The position numbers and the translations under genes were made by a program. From positions 9,328,001 to 9,392,000 of the forward strand of contig NZ_CP069526.1 in assembly GCF_016889705.1 (NCBI RefSeq): DNA of 64,000 bases, in the 5' to 3' direction. The DNA is from Amycolatopsis sp. FDAARGOS 1241 (GTDB lineage: Bacteria; Actinomycetota; Actinomycetes; Mycobacteriales; Pseudonocardiaceae). Below the pieces are notes generated by a model. It was not told the DNA's origin. It did not search any database and saw nothing but the letters and a program-made list of their open reading frames with translations. Below, piece after piece: positions 1 to 8,391 of the stretch. Each line of letters begins with the position of its first letter. The stretch's first letter is position 1.

Positions 1-501
1 CAGGCCGGCGCCCGAGAACTCGGCTTGTTCGCCAAGGCCCTTGCGCGAGCCCGCCGACACCACGAGCGCGGCGACGAGTTCGATCGCGCGCCCGCGCATG
101 GCGGTGATCTCGGCGGCAAACGCGCCGCCGACCGTCAGCGCTTGGCGGTGCAGCACCGTCCACGACTCGCGGTACTCGGCGACGAAGCGGTAGAACGACC
201 GCAACCCGTGCCAGAGCTGCATGTCCGGCGGCAGGTCGGGCTGCACGCCGGCCTGGATGGCCTCGAGCAGGCGCGTCGCCTCGCGCTGGATGCTCTTGCC
301 GAACAGGTCTTCTTTGGAGCCGAGGTAGGTGTAGATCATCGGCTTGGAGACGCCGGCGACGTCGGAGATCTCGTCCATCGACGCCGAGTGGTAGCCGTGG
401 CGGGAGAACACCTGCACCGCGGCGTCCAGGATCTGCCGCTCGCGAACCGCGCGCGGCAACCGCCGGGCCCGTTCGGGCGGGCGCTGATCTTCGTCGGGCA
501 C
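1..501 (-). CDS. TetR-family transcriptional regulator (3' end beyond the window)
   Basis: The 167 visible codons encode an N-terminal TetR helix-turn-helix. An ILDAAVQVFSRHGY helix is followed by the recognition-helix region VSKPMIYTYLGSKEDLF, then the beginning of a ligand-binding helical domain. The GTG start at 501 is chosen because GGAGG lies just upstream on the minus strand. The gene is divergent from the two SCP2-like genes starting at 617, and an inverted repeat lies between them at 567-582, so it may control itself and those genes. The ligand is unknown. The C-terminus runs off the left edge. The family is clear; the target is inference. Confidence 0.85.
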   Translation of the reverse strand, partial: MPDEDQRPPERARRLPRAVRERQILDAAVQVFSRHGYHSASMDEISDVAGVSKPMIYTYLGSKEDLFGKSIQREATRLLEAIQAGVQPDLPPDMQLWHGLRSFYRFVAEYRESWTVLHRQALTVGGAFAAEITAMRGRAIELVAALVVSAGSRKGLGEQAEFSGAGL

Positions 502-566
502 TCCGACCTCCCTCTCGCCAGCAGGAAACGGTACCTGTCGCCGTGGTCGGCGCGTGCTTGCCCGCT

Positions 567-582
567 TACCTACTCATGGGTA
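567..582. promoter_or_regulatory. Imperfect inverted repeat, possible TetR operator
   Basis: TACC and GGTA arms flank an 8-base centre (TACCTACTCATGGGTA), with a looser CTAC/GTAG match inside. It sits in the divergent gap between the TetR gene (start 501) and the SCP2-like gene (start 617). Its role as an operator is inferred from position only. Confidence 0.35.
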
Positions 583-616
583 GCCTTTGCTGGAAGATCA
601 CGGAAGGGGCTCGAGA

Positions 617-1243
617 ATGGCCGACGGTTCCGCTCTGGACGGCTTGCGCGGCACCGCGTTGCTCGACGCCCTCGAGCGAGTCGAGGGGGCCGGTCTCGAC
701 GTCAACGCGGTCGCCGACGCCGTCGACCCCCGCGACCTCGGCCGCGACGACTTCCGCCGCCTGCTCGAAACCCTGATCCGGCTGTCGTCAGAAGACTTCT
801 CCCTGGGCAACGTCGACCCGACGCGCTTTGCCACGCTGGTCTCGCGAGCGTCCCGGGCGCAGCTGGAGGCAGTGGTCGCTTCGGTGCCGCTGCGCGAACG
901 GGTCCTCGACGAGATCTTCTCCCGTATGGGCTCGCACCTGCGCGTCGACCGGGCCCAATCCTTGCACGCGGTCGTGCACTGGCGCCTCACCGGCGGCACC
1001 GGCGAGGGCGGCTACGACCGCTACTCGACGGAGATCTCCGGCGGCTCGTGCACGGTGTCTCGCGTTGTCGGCGGCGCCCACCCGCGCGTCACGATCACCC
1101 TGTCCCCGGTCGACTTCTTCCGCCTCATCACCCACCAGGCCACCCCGGCCGTGCTGTTCGTGACCGGCAAGATCAAGGTCAGCGGAGACCTCGCGTTCGC
1201 GGCACGGTTGATCGGCTACTTCGACCTCCCGAAGCCCGGTTAG
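617..1243 (+). CDS. SCP2 sterol-binding domain protein (first of two)
   Basis: The product has 208 residues. The C-terminal half resembles SCP2 sterol-carrier domains: a VDRAQSLHAVVHWRLTGG strand pair, a TITLSPVDFFRLITHQATP segment and an LFVTGKIKVSGD strand. The N-terminal half is helical and unassigned. The ATG at 617 is preferred over the upstream in-frame TTG at 587 because GAAGGGG precedes it at a good distance. The next gene is a paralogue with the same plan, so the two probably arose by tandem duplication and are co-transcribed. SCP2 domains bind lipids or sterol-like ligands in a hydrophobic tunnel; the ligand here is unknown. Confidence 0.8.
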   Translation: MADGSALDGLRGTALLDALERVEGAGLDVNAVADAVDPRDLGRDDFRRLLETLIRLSSEDFSLGNVDPTRFATLVSRASRAQLEAVVASVPLRERVLDEIFSRMGSHLRVDRAQSLHAVVHWRLTGGTGEGGYDRYSTEISGGSCTVSRVVGGAHPRVTITLSPVDFFRLITHQATPAVLFVTGKIKVSGDLAFAARLIGYFDLPKPG

Positions 1244-1254
1244 GCTCCGGTCCC

Positions 1255-1833
1255 GTGTCGCACGACTCCGACGGGCACGTCGTCAACGGCTTCGCCCGAG
1301 AACTGCGCGTCGGCAAGCTGTCGCCCGCGCAGTTCGTGCAGGTGCTCGAAACCCTCCACATGCTGGGCACCGCCGGCGCCGGCATCGACCTGACCTCCCT
1401 CACGACGCAAGCCCTGGTCGACGTCGTCCACCGCGCGTCCCGCGACCAGCTCAAAGCCCTCGCCGACCACCCCGACCTGCGCGCGGTGTTCCTGGACGAG
1501 ATCTTCCGCCGCATGTCCGAGCACTTCCGCCCGGACCGCGCCCGCCACCTCGACTTCGTCGTCGCCTGGCGCTTCCCCGGCGGCTCCGGCCACGACGGCT
1601 ACGACCGCTTCCAAACCGTCATCGAAGACGGCGTCTGCGTCTCCAGCACCACCCTGTCCCGCACCCCGGACACCACCCTCACCCTCTCCGTCGACGACTT
1701 CATCCGCCTCGCCACGGGCGCCTCGGCCCCCGCAGCGCTGTTCGTGACGGGCCGGGTGAAGGTGAAGGGCGAATACGCGCCGGTGGTGAGGTTCTCGAGC
1801 TACTTCGACATCCCGAAACCCCGGGACGATTAA
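1255..1833 (+). CDS. SCP2 sterol-binding domain protein (second of two)
   Basis: This 192-residue paralogue of the preceding gene shares the same motifs in the same order: FLDEIFRRM, HLDFVVAWRFPGGSG, TLTLSVDDFIRLATG and LFVTGRVKVKGEY, ending in YFDIPKP. The start is GTG at 1255, only 11 bases after the previous stop, so the two are likely translated from one mRNA. The gene ends about 65 bases before the convergent end of the defence island. No catalytic motif is seen; lipid binding is inferred from the family. Confidence 0.8.
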   Translation: MSHDSDGHVVNGFARELRVGKLSPAQFVQVLETLHMLGTAGAGIDLTSLTTQALVDVVHRASRDQLKALADHPDLRAVFLDEIFRRMSEHFRPDRARHLDFVVAWRFPGGSGHDGYDRFQTVIEDGVCVSSTTLSRTPDTTLTLSVDDFIRLATGASAPAALFVTGRVKVKGEYAPVVRFSSYFDIPKPRDD

Positions 1834-1899
1834 AAGGGCAACTCCTTTCCCCGGGGCTGGCAACGTTCAAGACGGGATAACCCATATTTCACCTCGAGT

Positions 1900-3707
1900 T
1901 CATCTTCCTGCCGTTCGTCGCACCTCCTCAAGCAAGTGATCAAACAGGCCGGGCACGGTCCCGCCGCCGAGCACCAATTGTCGATCCAGGAGGCGATTTC
2001 CCGTCTCGCAGGAGGTCTCGCTGACCAGTGCGCAGCCGTGACAGGCGGACAGGTTGAGGTTGGACGAGCCTTGGCGATCGCTCTCGATGCACACCGGGTC
2101 GTTCGAGCAGACGTCCGCGTCACCCAGGGCGGCGAGCAGTAGCGGGACGAGCTTGTCCGGGTGGCCGAGGCGGACGAGCCCGCCGAGTGTTCCCTGTGCA
2201 TCCCCCCTGCCGTGTAAATCAGGATCCCTGCAGTGCGGTCGGGACGGTCGGAGTGGGCGTAGATGCGTTCCCGCAAGGACGCCGACGAGTAGCCGCTCGC
2301 GAAGGCCAGCCGCCGGATGAGTAGGTGAGCGATGGTGTGCAACGCGACGAAGCGTGGCTCCGGTACGACCCAGCGATGAGCCCAGGGTGCCGTGGACCGG
2401 CGCCCCATCAAGATCTCTGCCCGAGCGCGGACTTCGGGTACGCTTTCCCACTCGGACATGTGGTTCTCGTCGAAGCGGAGGAAAATCCCTTCGCCGAACA
2501 TTTCGATGGCCGGGTAGACCGGCTTCCGCTTGCGATCGGGACCGAGGTCGGCTTCGATGAGCTCTGCATCGCCGTCGTGGCGCCGGAAACCCTTGAGCGC
2601 TCGGACTTCACGGACGCGACGTACTTGGCCGATATTGGTGAGTTTGGTCTTCAGCGCCGAGGGCCAAGCGGACTCGGCTGGCACCCGCCAACCGTCGACG
2701 ACGAAGTCGCTCTCGCTGTGGTCTCGGCCGCTGTCGAGCTTCTTGAGGAAGGCTGCCCACTCCCCGTCTTTCAAGTCGAGAAGCGGAGTTTCCTCGGCTT
2801 CTTCGCCAGCTGCCGCGAGAGCGAGCACCCTTGCCGCCGTCGTGCCGAGTTCGTCCGCGATCCACCCGGCCACCATTTCGGCCTGGGGGCCGCCATTGTC
2901 GGCGACCACCTTCTCGAAGTAGACATGGTTGCGGATCTTGTCTGCTTTCTCGGCGGATGGAGGGGCTTCTTCGGGGATGTCGAGGGCAGTGAGGTGCTCG
3001 GAGATGTAGTTGCCGGTGGCGCCTCGTTGGACCGCGGTGAGCTTGTATTCGCATACGGTTCCGCTCCGCGGGTCCTGCCATGGCTGAGTGCCCCCGCAGT
3101 GGATGCCGTCGCGGTGGAGTGATTCCTTGCTCACCAGCTCGGTAAGCGGCCGCGACCGGTTGCACCCCGTGCAGTGGACGCTGAGCGCGGCCAGGCCCTC
3201 ACCACGTCGAGAAGATCGGACGAACTTCAGTTCCTTGTGGGCCCGGCAGAAACGTATGGAATCGGTGGCATCGGCGCTGTTCCCCCGATGGGCCCACTTG
3301 AACCAGGGAATGTCCTGTATGTGGCTGCCCTTCTCGCATACGGCGACGTATCGCATCGGAACCAGCTTGCCGCCGCACTCGCACTTGTTGGTCCAGCGCC
3401 CCTTGTTCCTGCCCGAGAGCTTCGAGAGTTTCGAGCATCGTTCACAGAACCGCCAGGTTGGAAAGCGCCAATAGAGGAGGTGGGCGGTCTCTTTGGCTGC
3501 GTGGCCGGCATGCGTGGGCGGCTGTCGGAGAACGCCGGGGCCGAGCCGCGCGAGAAGCCGATCACAGCTGATTTCGGGGGCATGCTTGCGGTCCCACCAA
3601 GAGGTGTCGGCCGCGATAAGTGACTCGCCCAGAACGTCAACGATGGCGCCAACTCCGAAGGGCGTGATCGTCTCCGAGAGACGGAGATCATGAACAATCG
3701 GTTCCAC
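1900..3707 (-). pseudogene. drmB: DrmB-like DUF1998 protein of a DISARM-type defence locus, interrupted by a frameshift
   Basis: The 5' part carries an N-terminal TPFGVGAIVD motif, paired-cysteine (zinc-binding type) clusters around CERCSK and CECGGK, and the DUF1998 signature HTIAHLLIRRLAF followed by GYSSASLRERIYA. After ILIYTAGG the reading frame degenerates. One base lost from the C6 tract at 2202-2207 explains this: adding it restores GTLGGLVRLGHPDKLVPLL, SACHGCALVSETSCE and a stop at 1900, exactly the family's C-terminal cysteine motif. GTG at 3707 is preferred because GAAGGGAG precedes it; an in-frame start also exists at 3737. The start overlaps the end of drmA by 20 bases, implying translational coupling. 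DrmB is a core DISARM component of uncertain biochemistry. The lost base may be a sequencing error. Confidence 0.8.
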
Positions 3708-6700
3708 CGGCGCTCCCTTCCTGCGGTTCACGCACATGGACAGCGACGTTCGGTTCGACCGTCCTCATCGAGTCGGCGACGAGCCAACCCTCCCCACCCT
3801 GACCGAACCGTTTGAGCAACGCTTCGTCGTCCTTCTTTCGGCGGTCGTACACCAGCGCTGTTCCTTCTTCGCGGGCGATCTTCGCGCGGTAGTCCCAATT
3901 GCGGAGGAGCCACCACACCTCATCCTTGGTTTCCTCGGCTTCGACGTCGTCCGAACGGTACACCAGATTCAGAAAACGTGAGACCAGTTCCTCGATCGCG
4001 TTTCGCAATCGCTGGTCATCGAGGTCCATGCGCACTGCCGCGTCGTTCGCCGCCAGCGTTGGCAACGAGTGGCGCAGCAATGCGACGAGCGCGCCAGCCA
4101 AGGAGCGTTTGCGGGACGACAGTGACCATGGAGTCACACTCGTCGGCTCGACATTGCGGTAGAGGGTCTCGTGGTACGAACGAAAGCTTTCGAAGTGCGA
4201 GCGATCGCGTGCCCGATTGGACCGGAACAAGGTGATCACGATTCCGTTGTTCCGACCGCGGCCGACGCGGCTGGTGGCCTGGATGTACTCGGCGGTCGTC
4301 TTCGGCTGACCCACCATCAGCATCAGGGCAAGACGAGGGATGTCGATCCCGAAAGACAGCATGTTCGAGGACAGGACCACATCTATGGCCTCGTTCGAAT
4401 TGTCGACGCTGCGTCCCAGCTCGCGGAGGTCGTTGGGTAGCTCGTCCGGACCACGGCGACTGGTGAGTTCCAGGATCCGATCGGCGCGGACTCGCCGCAA
4501 CGGCAGTTCCAGCCGATCCGAGCGCGGTTCGAGACGCCCGTTGACGTCGTCGACCACAAGTGTGCCCGTGCGGCCGAGTTCGCGGAGGCTGTTGTGGTAC
4601 ATCACCAGAGTCCAGTACGAATCTTTGGTCGTGTCCGGGACTGAGTGTTCGGCGAGTACCTCGGGTACCTCGACTAGAGGCGCAGTTGCTGCGACCACCG
4701 CGGATACCTGTGATACGGACTGCGGCATCAGGCCGACGTAGAGCCGGCCTTCGCCGTTCTCTACCGGACGTGAGAAGAAGGTCCGATCGCCGTCGAGACC
4801 CGCCGGCGGGTAAAGCGCTACGCTACGTCCGTACAAGCCCTGGACTTGTTCGTGCGAGGCGCGGATCGTGGCGGTCGATGCGACGATTTTGGGAGGGCTT
4901 CCGCCGCGACCCAGGAGCAGCTGGATGACCGCGTCGAAGACGGCGACCGTCGTGCCGAGAGGCCCGGACAGTAGGTGCAGCTCATCCTGGATGACTAGGG
5001 ACGGTTGACGGAACGGAGTGCCGAGCCCAAGGAGCTTGCCTGCATCAGGCAGGAACTGCAACCGGGCGAACTTGTCGACGGTTGCCAACACGATCGACGG
5101 TGGCTCTTCGTACAGAATGTCGTCGACTACCGCGACCGGGAGCTCCTGATGGAATGCGCAGTTCTCCCGGGTGCAGTGGATGACGACGTCGTTGCCGACA
5201 TCGCGGAACCCGTAGCGTTCCGGATCGATGGACTTGGCCTCCGGCAGTAGCGCCGCACCACACCACGGACAGCTTTCGATCTGGAACTGGTTCGCTTCCT
5301 CCGGGCGTGCGGCCCGGTGCAGGCGCTCGAGCGCCGCCTTCGCATCGGCCCGCTTACCGGGAGTGACTTCGTTGCCGACCCACATGCCCACGGAGAACGG
5401 CGCCATGTCCTTCGCCCGCGGATCTTCGTTCCGGAGCAGCTCCATCGCACAGATGAGCGAGGCTGCTCGCTGGAACTGCTGCGAGGTCAGCAGGCGGAGC
5501 GTGTATCGCGTGATCACCGCGGTCCCTGCGCCCGAGATGCCGTGGACGATGCGGCGGCGGAAGATCTCCACCGCGGACAAACCGAGGTACGCCTCAGTCT
5601 TCCCGCCGCCGGTCGGGAACCAGATCAGGTCGACCAGTTCCCGGTCGGCATGCCCTTCGACGACCGTTGACGCTAGAGCCACCAGCAGGAAGCCGAGCTG
5701 GAACGGACGCCATCGGGGTTCCTCGATGTCGTCCGGATTCTTGCCGTGCTTGATCGCAGTCTGGCGGATCTGAAGCCGCATCGCGGTCATGCCCAGAGCG
5801 AAGGCGGTCCTGAGCGCGGCTTGTTCGGGGTCGCGGAGCAGCCCGACGCCGGCTTCCATCCGACGCAGAGCCTGCTCTGCCCGCGTCGTGATGGATCGTG
5901 CGATCTCTGCATCGACGCCAAATCCGTTGACGCTCTCGACCTGTTCCGAAACCCAACGGCCGAAGGCGGCGACGAAGGCGTCCAACATCGACGTCACTTC
6001 GACCGGTTCCGTGTCGATTCGAGACAGGTTCTCGAGCACGAGAGCCTGTGCCTCGGTGGTTTCGGACTCGAAGGCCGTCGTCTCGATGGCGGGAACGACA
6101 AATGCGGGCACCGGATCGAGAAAGACTCGCGTGCAGGTGCCGTCGGTGAGTTCCCAGTCGGCCGCCATGCCGTGGCCGACCCCGTAGACCCTCTTGTTCC
6201 GATAGCGGAGCCGTAGTTCGGCGGCTTCAGGATCGGAGTCGAAGACGTTGCTCCTACTGTAATCCAGGATCCGGCCCGCAGCCGCAGGGCTTACGCTGAG
6301 ACCCACTTGGAAGAGCATCAGACCAATGTCCCGGCGGTCGTCGCCGGTTGACTCGGCCGAGACACGTGCGTGCACCGTCACGAGACGAGCAGGCCCGTAG
6401 GCGCGCCACCTCGATCCGATCTCGATCGGTACCTCGCCCGCGGTGAGTCTCTCCAAAGGATGGTCTTTGGTGAGTTCGACACCCTCGAACCTGAACGGCA
6501 CACGCTGCCAACGTGGGGGGCCGTCACCTGTGACGGGCCGGTAGGTTGCGCCCGAGAATTCACACGAGACGTTCGGCTTGTCCGTAACGAAGGAGATAGC
6601 AACCGACGACGGGCGCCAGTCCTCGGCGAGTGGGACGCCTGCGCCCGCCTCCTCCACCTCACCCTGGAGCACGTCCGAAAAGATTGTGGGATCCCCCTCG

Positions 6701-6870
6701 ACCGCCTCGGTATCCGGCGCCGTAGGCGAGGATGCCGCAGGGAACAACATTCCCACTGCGTACTGCCGGTCCGGCAGGTTGAAAATCAACTCTTCGTTAC
6801 CGTGATCTGGTCCGACGTAAGCAGCCTTGAGGTGCTCGAGGGCAACCTCCTGGGCCTCTGTTCGAGTCAC
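3688..6870 (-). CDS. drmA: DrmA-like SF2 helicase of a DISARM-type defence locus
   Basis: The product has 1060 residues. Helicase motif I is PTGGGKT (about 419-425), motif II is QDELH (about 628-632), motif III STAT lies near 665, and motif VI QATSRVGRGRNNG lies near 880. A CPWC...CTRENC cysteine cluster (about 534-571) is inserted between motifs I and II. The long N-terminal region before motif I is also typical of DrmA. The GTG start at 6870 overlaps the stop of the NERD-helicase gene (GTGA), and the 3' end overlaps drmB, so the four minus-strand genes form one operon. DrmA is a core DISARM protein that acts on incoming phage DNA; its ATPase motifs are intact here. Confidence 0.88.
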   Translation of the reverse strand: MTRTEAQEVALEHLKAAYVGPDHGNEELIFNLPDRQYAVGMLFPAASSPTAPDTEAVEGDPTIFSDVLQGEVEEAGAGVPLAEDWRPSSVAISFVTDKPNVSCEFSGATYRPVTGDGPPRWQRVPFRFEGVELTKDHPLERLTAGEVPIEIGSRWRAYGPARLVTVHARVSAESTGDDRRDIGLMLFQVGLSVSPAAAGRILDYSRSNVFDSDPEAAELRLRYRNKRVYGVGHGMAADWELTDGTCTRVFLDPVPAFVVPAIETTAFESETTEAQALVLENLSRIDTEPVEVTSMLDAFVAAFGRWVSEQVESVNGFGVDAEIARSITTRAEQALRRMEAGVGLLRDPEQAALRTAFALGMTAMRLQIRQTAIKHGKNPDDIEEPRWRPFQLGFLLVALASTVVEGHADRELVDLIWFPTGGGKTEAYLGLSAVEIFRRRIVHGISGAGTAVITRYTLRLLTSQQFQRAASLICAMELLRNEDPRAKDMAPFSVGMWVGNEVTPGKRADAKAALERLHRAARPEEANQFQIESCPWCGAALLPEAKSIDPERYGFRDVGNDVVIHCTRENCAFHQELPVAVVDDILYEEPPSIVLATVDKFARLQFLPDAGKLLGLGTPFRQPSLVIQDELHLLSGPLGTTVAVFDAVIQLLLGRGGSPPKIVASTATIRASHEQVQGLYGRSVALYPPAGLDGDRTFFSRPVENGEGRLYVGLMPQSVSQVSAVVAATAPLVEVPEVLAEHSVPDTTKDSYWTLVMYHNSLRELGRTGTLVVDDVNGRLEPRSDRLELPLRRVRADRILELTSRRGPDELPNDLRELGRSVDNSNEAIDVVLSSNMLSFGIDIPRLALMLMVGQPKTTAEYIQATSRVGRGRNNGIVITLFRSNRARDRSHFESFRSYHETLYRNVEPTSVTPWSLSSRKRSLAGALVALLRHSLPTLAANDAAVRMDLDDQRLRNAIEELVSRFLNLVYRSDDVEAEETKDEVWWLLRNWDYRAKIAREEGTALVYDRRKKDDEALLKRFGQGGEGWLVADSMRTVEPNVAVHVREPQEGSAGGTDCS

Positions 6871-8386
6871 TTCTTCTCCAGTTGCCTGCGGACGAGGCGT
6901 TGCAAGCGTCGTTTGTCGTCACGAGTGACGACAATGTCCAATGAGACACGTGCACGTGTCACGGCGACGTAGAAAGCGGCGATGCCCGCGTCATCGAGGG
7001 AATCGGGTAGCTCGCAGACGACCACGTGCTCCGCCTCGAGGCCCTTGGCGTACCGAGGGCTCGTCACGACGAATCCGCGGTCCGTTTTTTCCGGTGGTGA
7101 ACTGGATCCGGTACGGATGATCCAGATGTCTTCGGCGCGGGCCCGTCGGCCACCAACTCCAGCGCCACGGATTCGGCTCCGGACAGGTCTGAATCGCCCT
7201 CCACGGTCCGCCAGCGCACCTTCTCGCCGTGAACGATGCCCGGATCGCCGACGTCCGCTCCGAGGTACTCCTGCACCATGTGCACGATCGCCCGGGTGTT
7301 CCGGACGTTGAGGTCCAGGTCGACCGAAAGAGCCTCGGAGGCAACGATCTCCAGTACGTCTCGATCGAAATGGCCGTCCACGTGCGCCTGGTTATTCATG
7401 TCGAGGAACATCCGCCAGCGGCCCGCGCCTCTGCCGCCGACGACCACTCCACCGATCTTGTCCATGCCTTCAGCTGTCATCAGGTCCTGTGCCTCGTCGA
7501 CGAAGGCGACGTCGTAAGTCTTGGCCGCTTCCAATAGGCCGAAGGGCAGGAGGTCGATGTCGCGACCGCCGATGTGAGGAGCGAAGAAGTCCCGCAGCGC
7601 CGGTGAACGGAACGTGATCAGGACGGATTTGCCCTGATCCGCCTCCTGCTTGGCCGCCTCCGCCAGAACAAGCGACTTGCCCGTGCCTGCCCCACCGAAG
7701 ACCAGCACCCGGGGATTCCGCGCCAGCGAAGCGAGAACCCGGGCCTGCCCCGCTGTGGCGCGGTTCTGTTCCTCGATCACCGCACCGCGCTGCGCGTCGA
7801 TCACCGGCATGCGGGTGAAGTGGCCGAACAACCGAGTCCGGAGGTCTTCGGTTCTCGCGAGCTTCCGGTCTGCAGGTGGCTTCTGCGCGCTACCTGCGAT
7901 CGTGTCGAGAGCGCGGCTCAACTCCGCGATACTCATGTCGCTCCGCGACAACCAGTGGGTCGGTTGCCACTCGACCGAGTGCGGTGGGGTATCGATGTCC
8001 GGTGTGATGACGGCGGCCTCGTGCGCGAACCAACCGACCCCCTCTCCGCGGAGGATCTTCTGCAGCGCGTACATCGCCGACTGCGCCTGTTCCATCGGTG
8101 AGGTGGCCAGCTTGTGCCAGTCACCTCGTCGGTCGATGCTGTACCAGACGCCGTCATGTTTCCTGATGCCGCTGCCTTTGGCCTCGATGACGATCACGAC
8201 CTTCTTCCACAGCAAAACAAAATCGGCCTCGGCTTGCTGTTTGTACGCGTGAGACCGCAGTTTCACCGAGTGGAAAGCGACTGCGTCGGGGTCACCTCCG
8301 GCCTCTCGGAGTAGACGGGCGATCCTGCGCTCCGCGTCGCTGGTCGCGTTCTTCTCGATGTCAGTCAGATCCGGTACGAGGATCAT
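6867..8386 (-). pseudogene. NERD nuclease-SF1 (UvrD-like) helicase fusion, interrupted by a frameshift
   Basis: The ATG at 8386 has AGGAG upstream. The N-terminal ~140 residues form a NERD nuclease-like domain (ADFVLLWKKVVIVIEAKGSG, with the usual acidic-E-x-K core). Then come the SF1 helicase Walker A GGAGTGKS and motif II VDEAQD. After VADGPAP the frame is lost. One base missing between about 7085 and 7140 explains this, since adding it yields EDIWIIRTG and then SPRYAKGLEAEHVVVCELP and AFYVAVTRAR, the SF1 C-terminal motifs V and VI, with a stop at 6867. That stop overlaps the drmA start. The gene follows the large SF2 helicase by 5 bases. It may be intact in the strain if the missing base is a consensus error. 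Confidence 0.78.
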
Positions 8387-8391
8387 GCGCG

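Noticed and set aside
25..1833. 602-residue frame spanning the TetR and SCP2 genes
   Set aside because: It crosses two better-supported genes; only its last 192 codons are the second SCP2-like gene.
2202..2207. Programmed ribosomal frameshift in drmB
   Set aside because: No stimulatory stem or conserved slippery pattern is seen, and five other shifts in the window have the same direction, favouring sequence error or decay.
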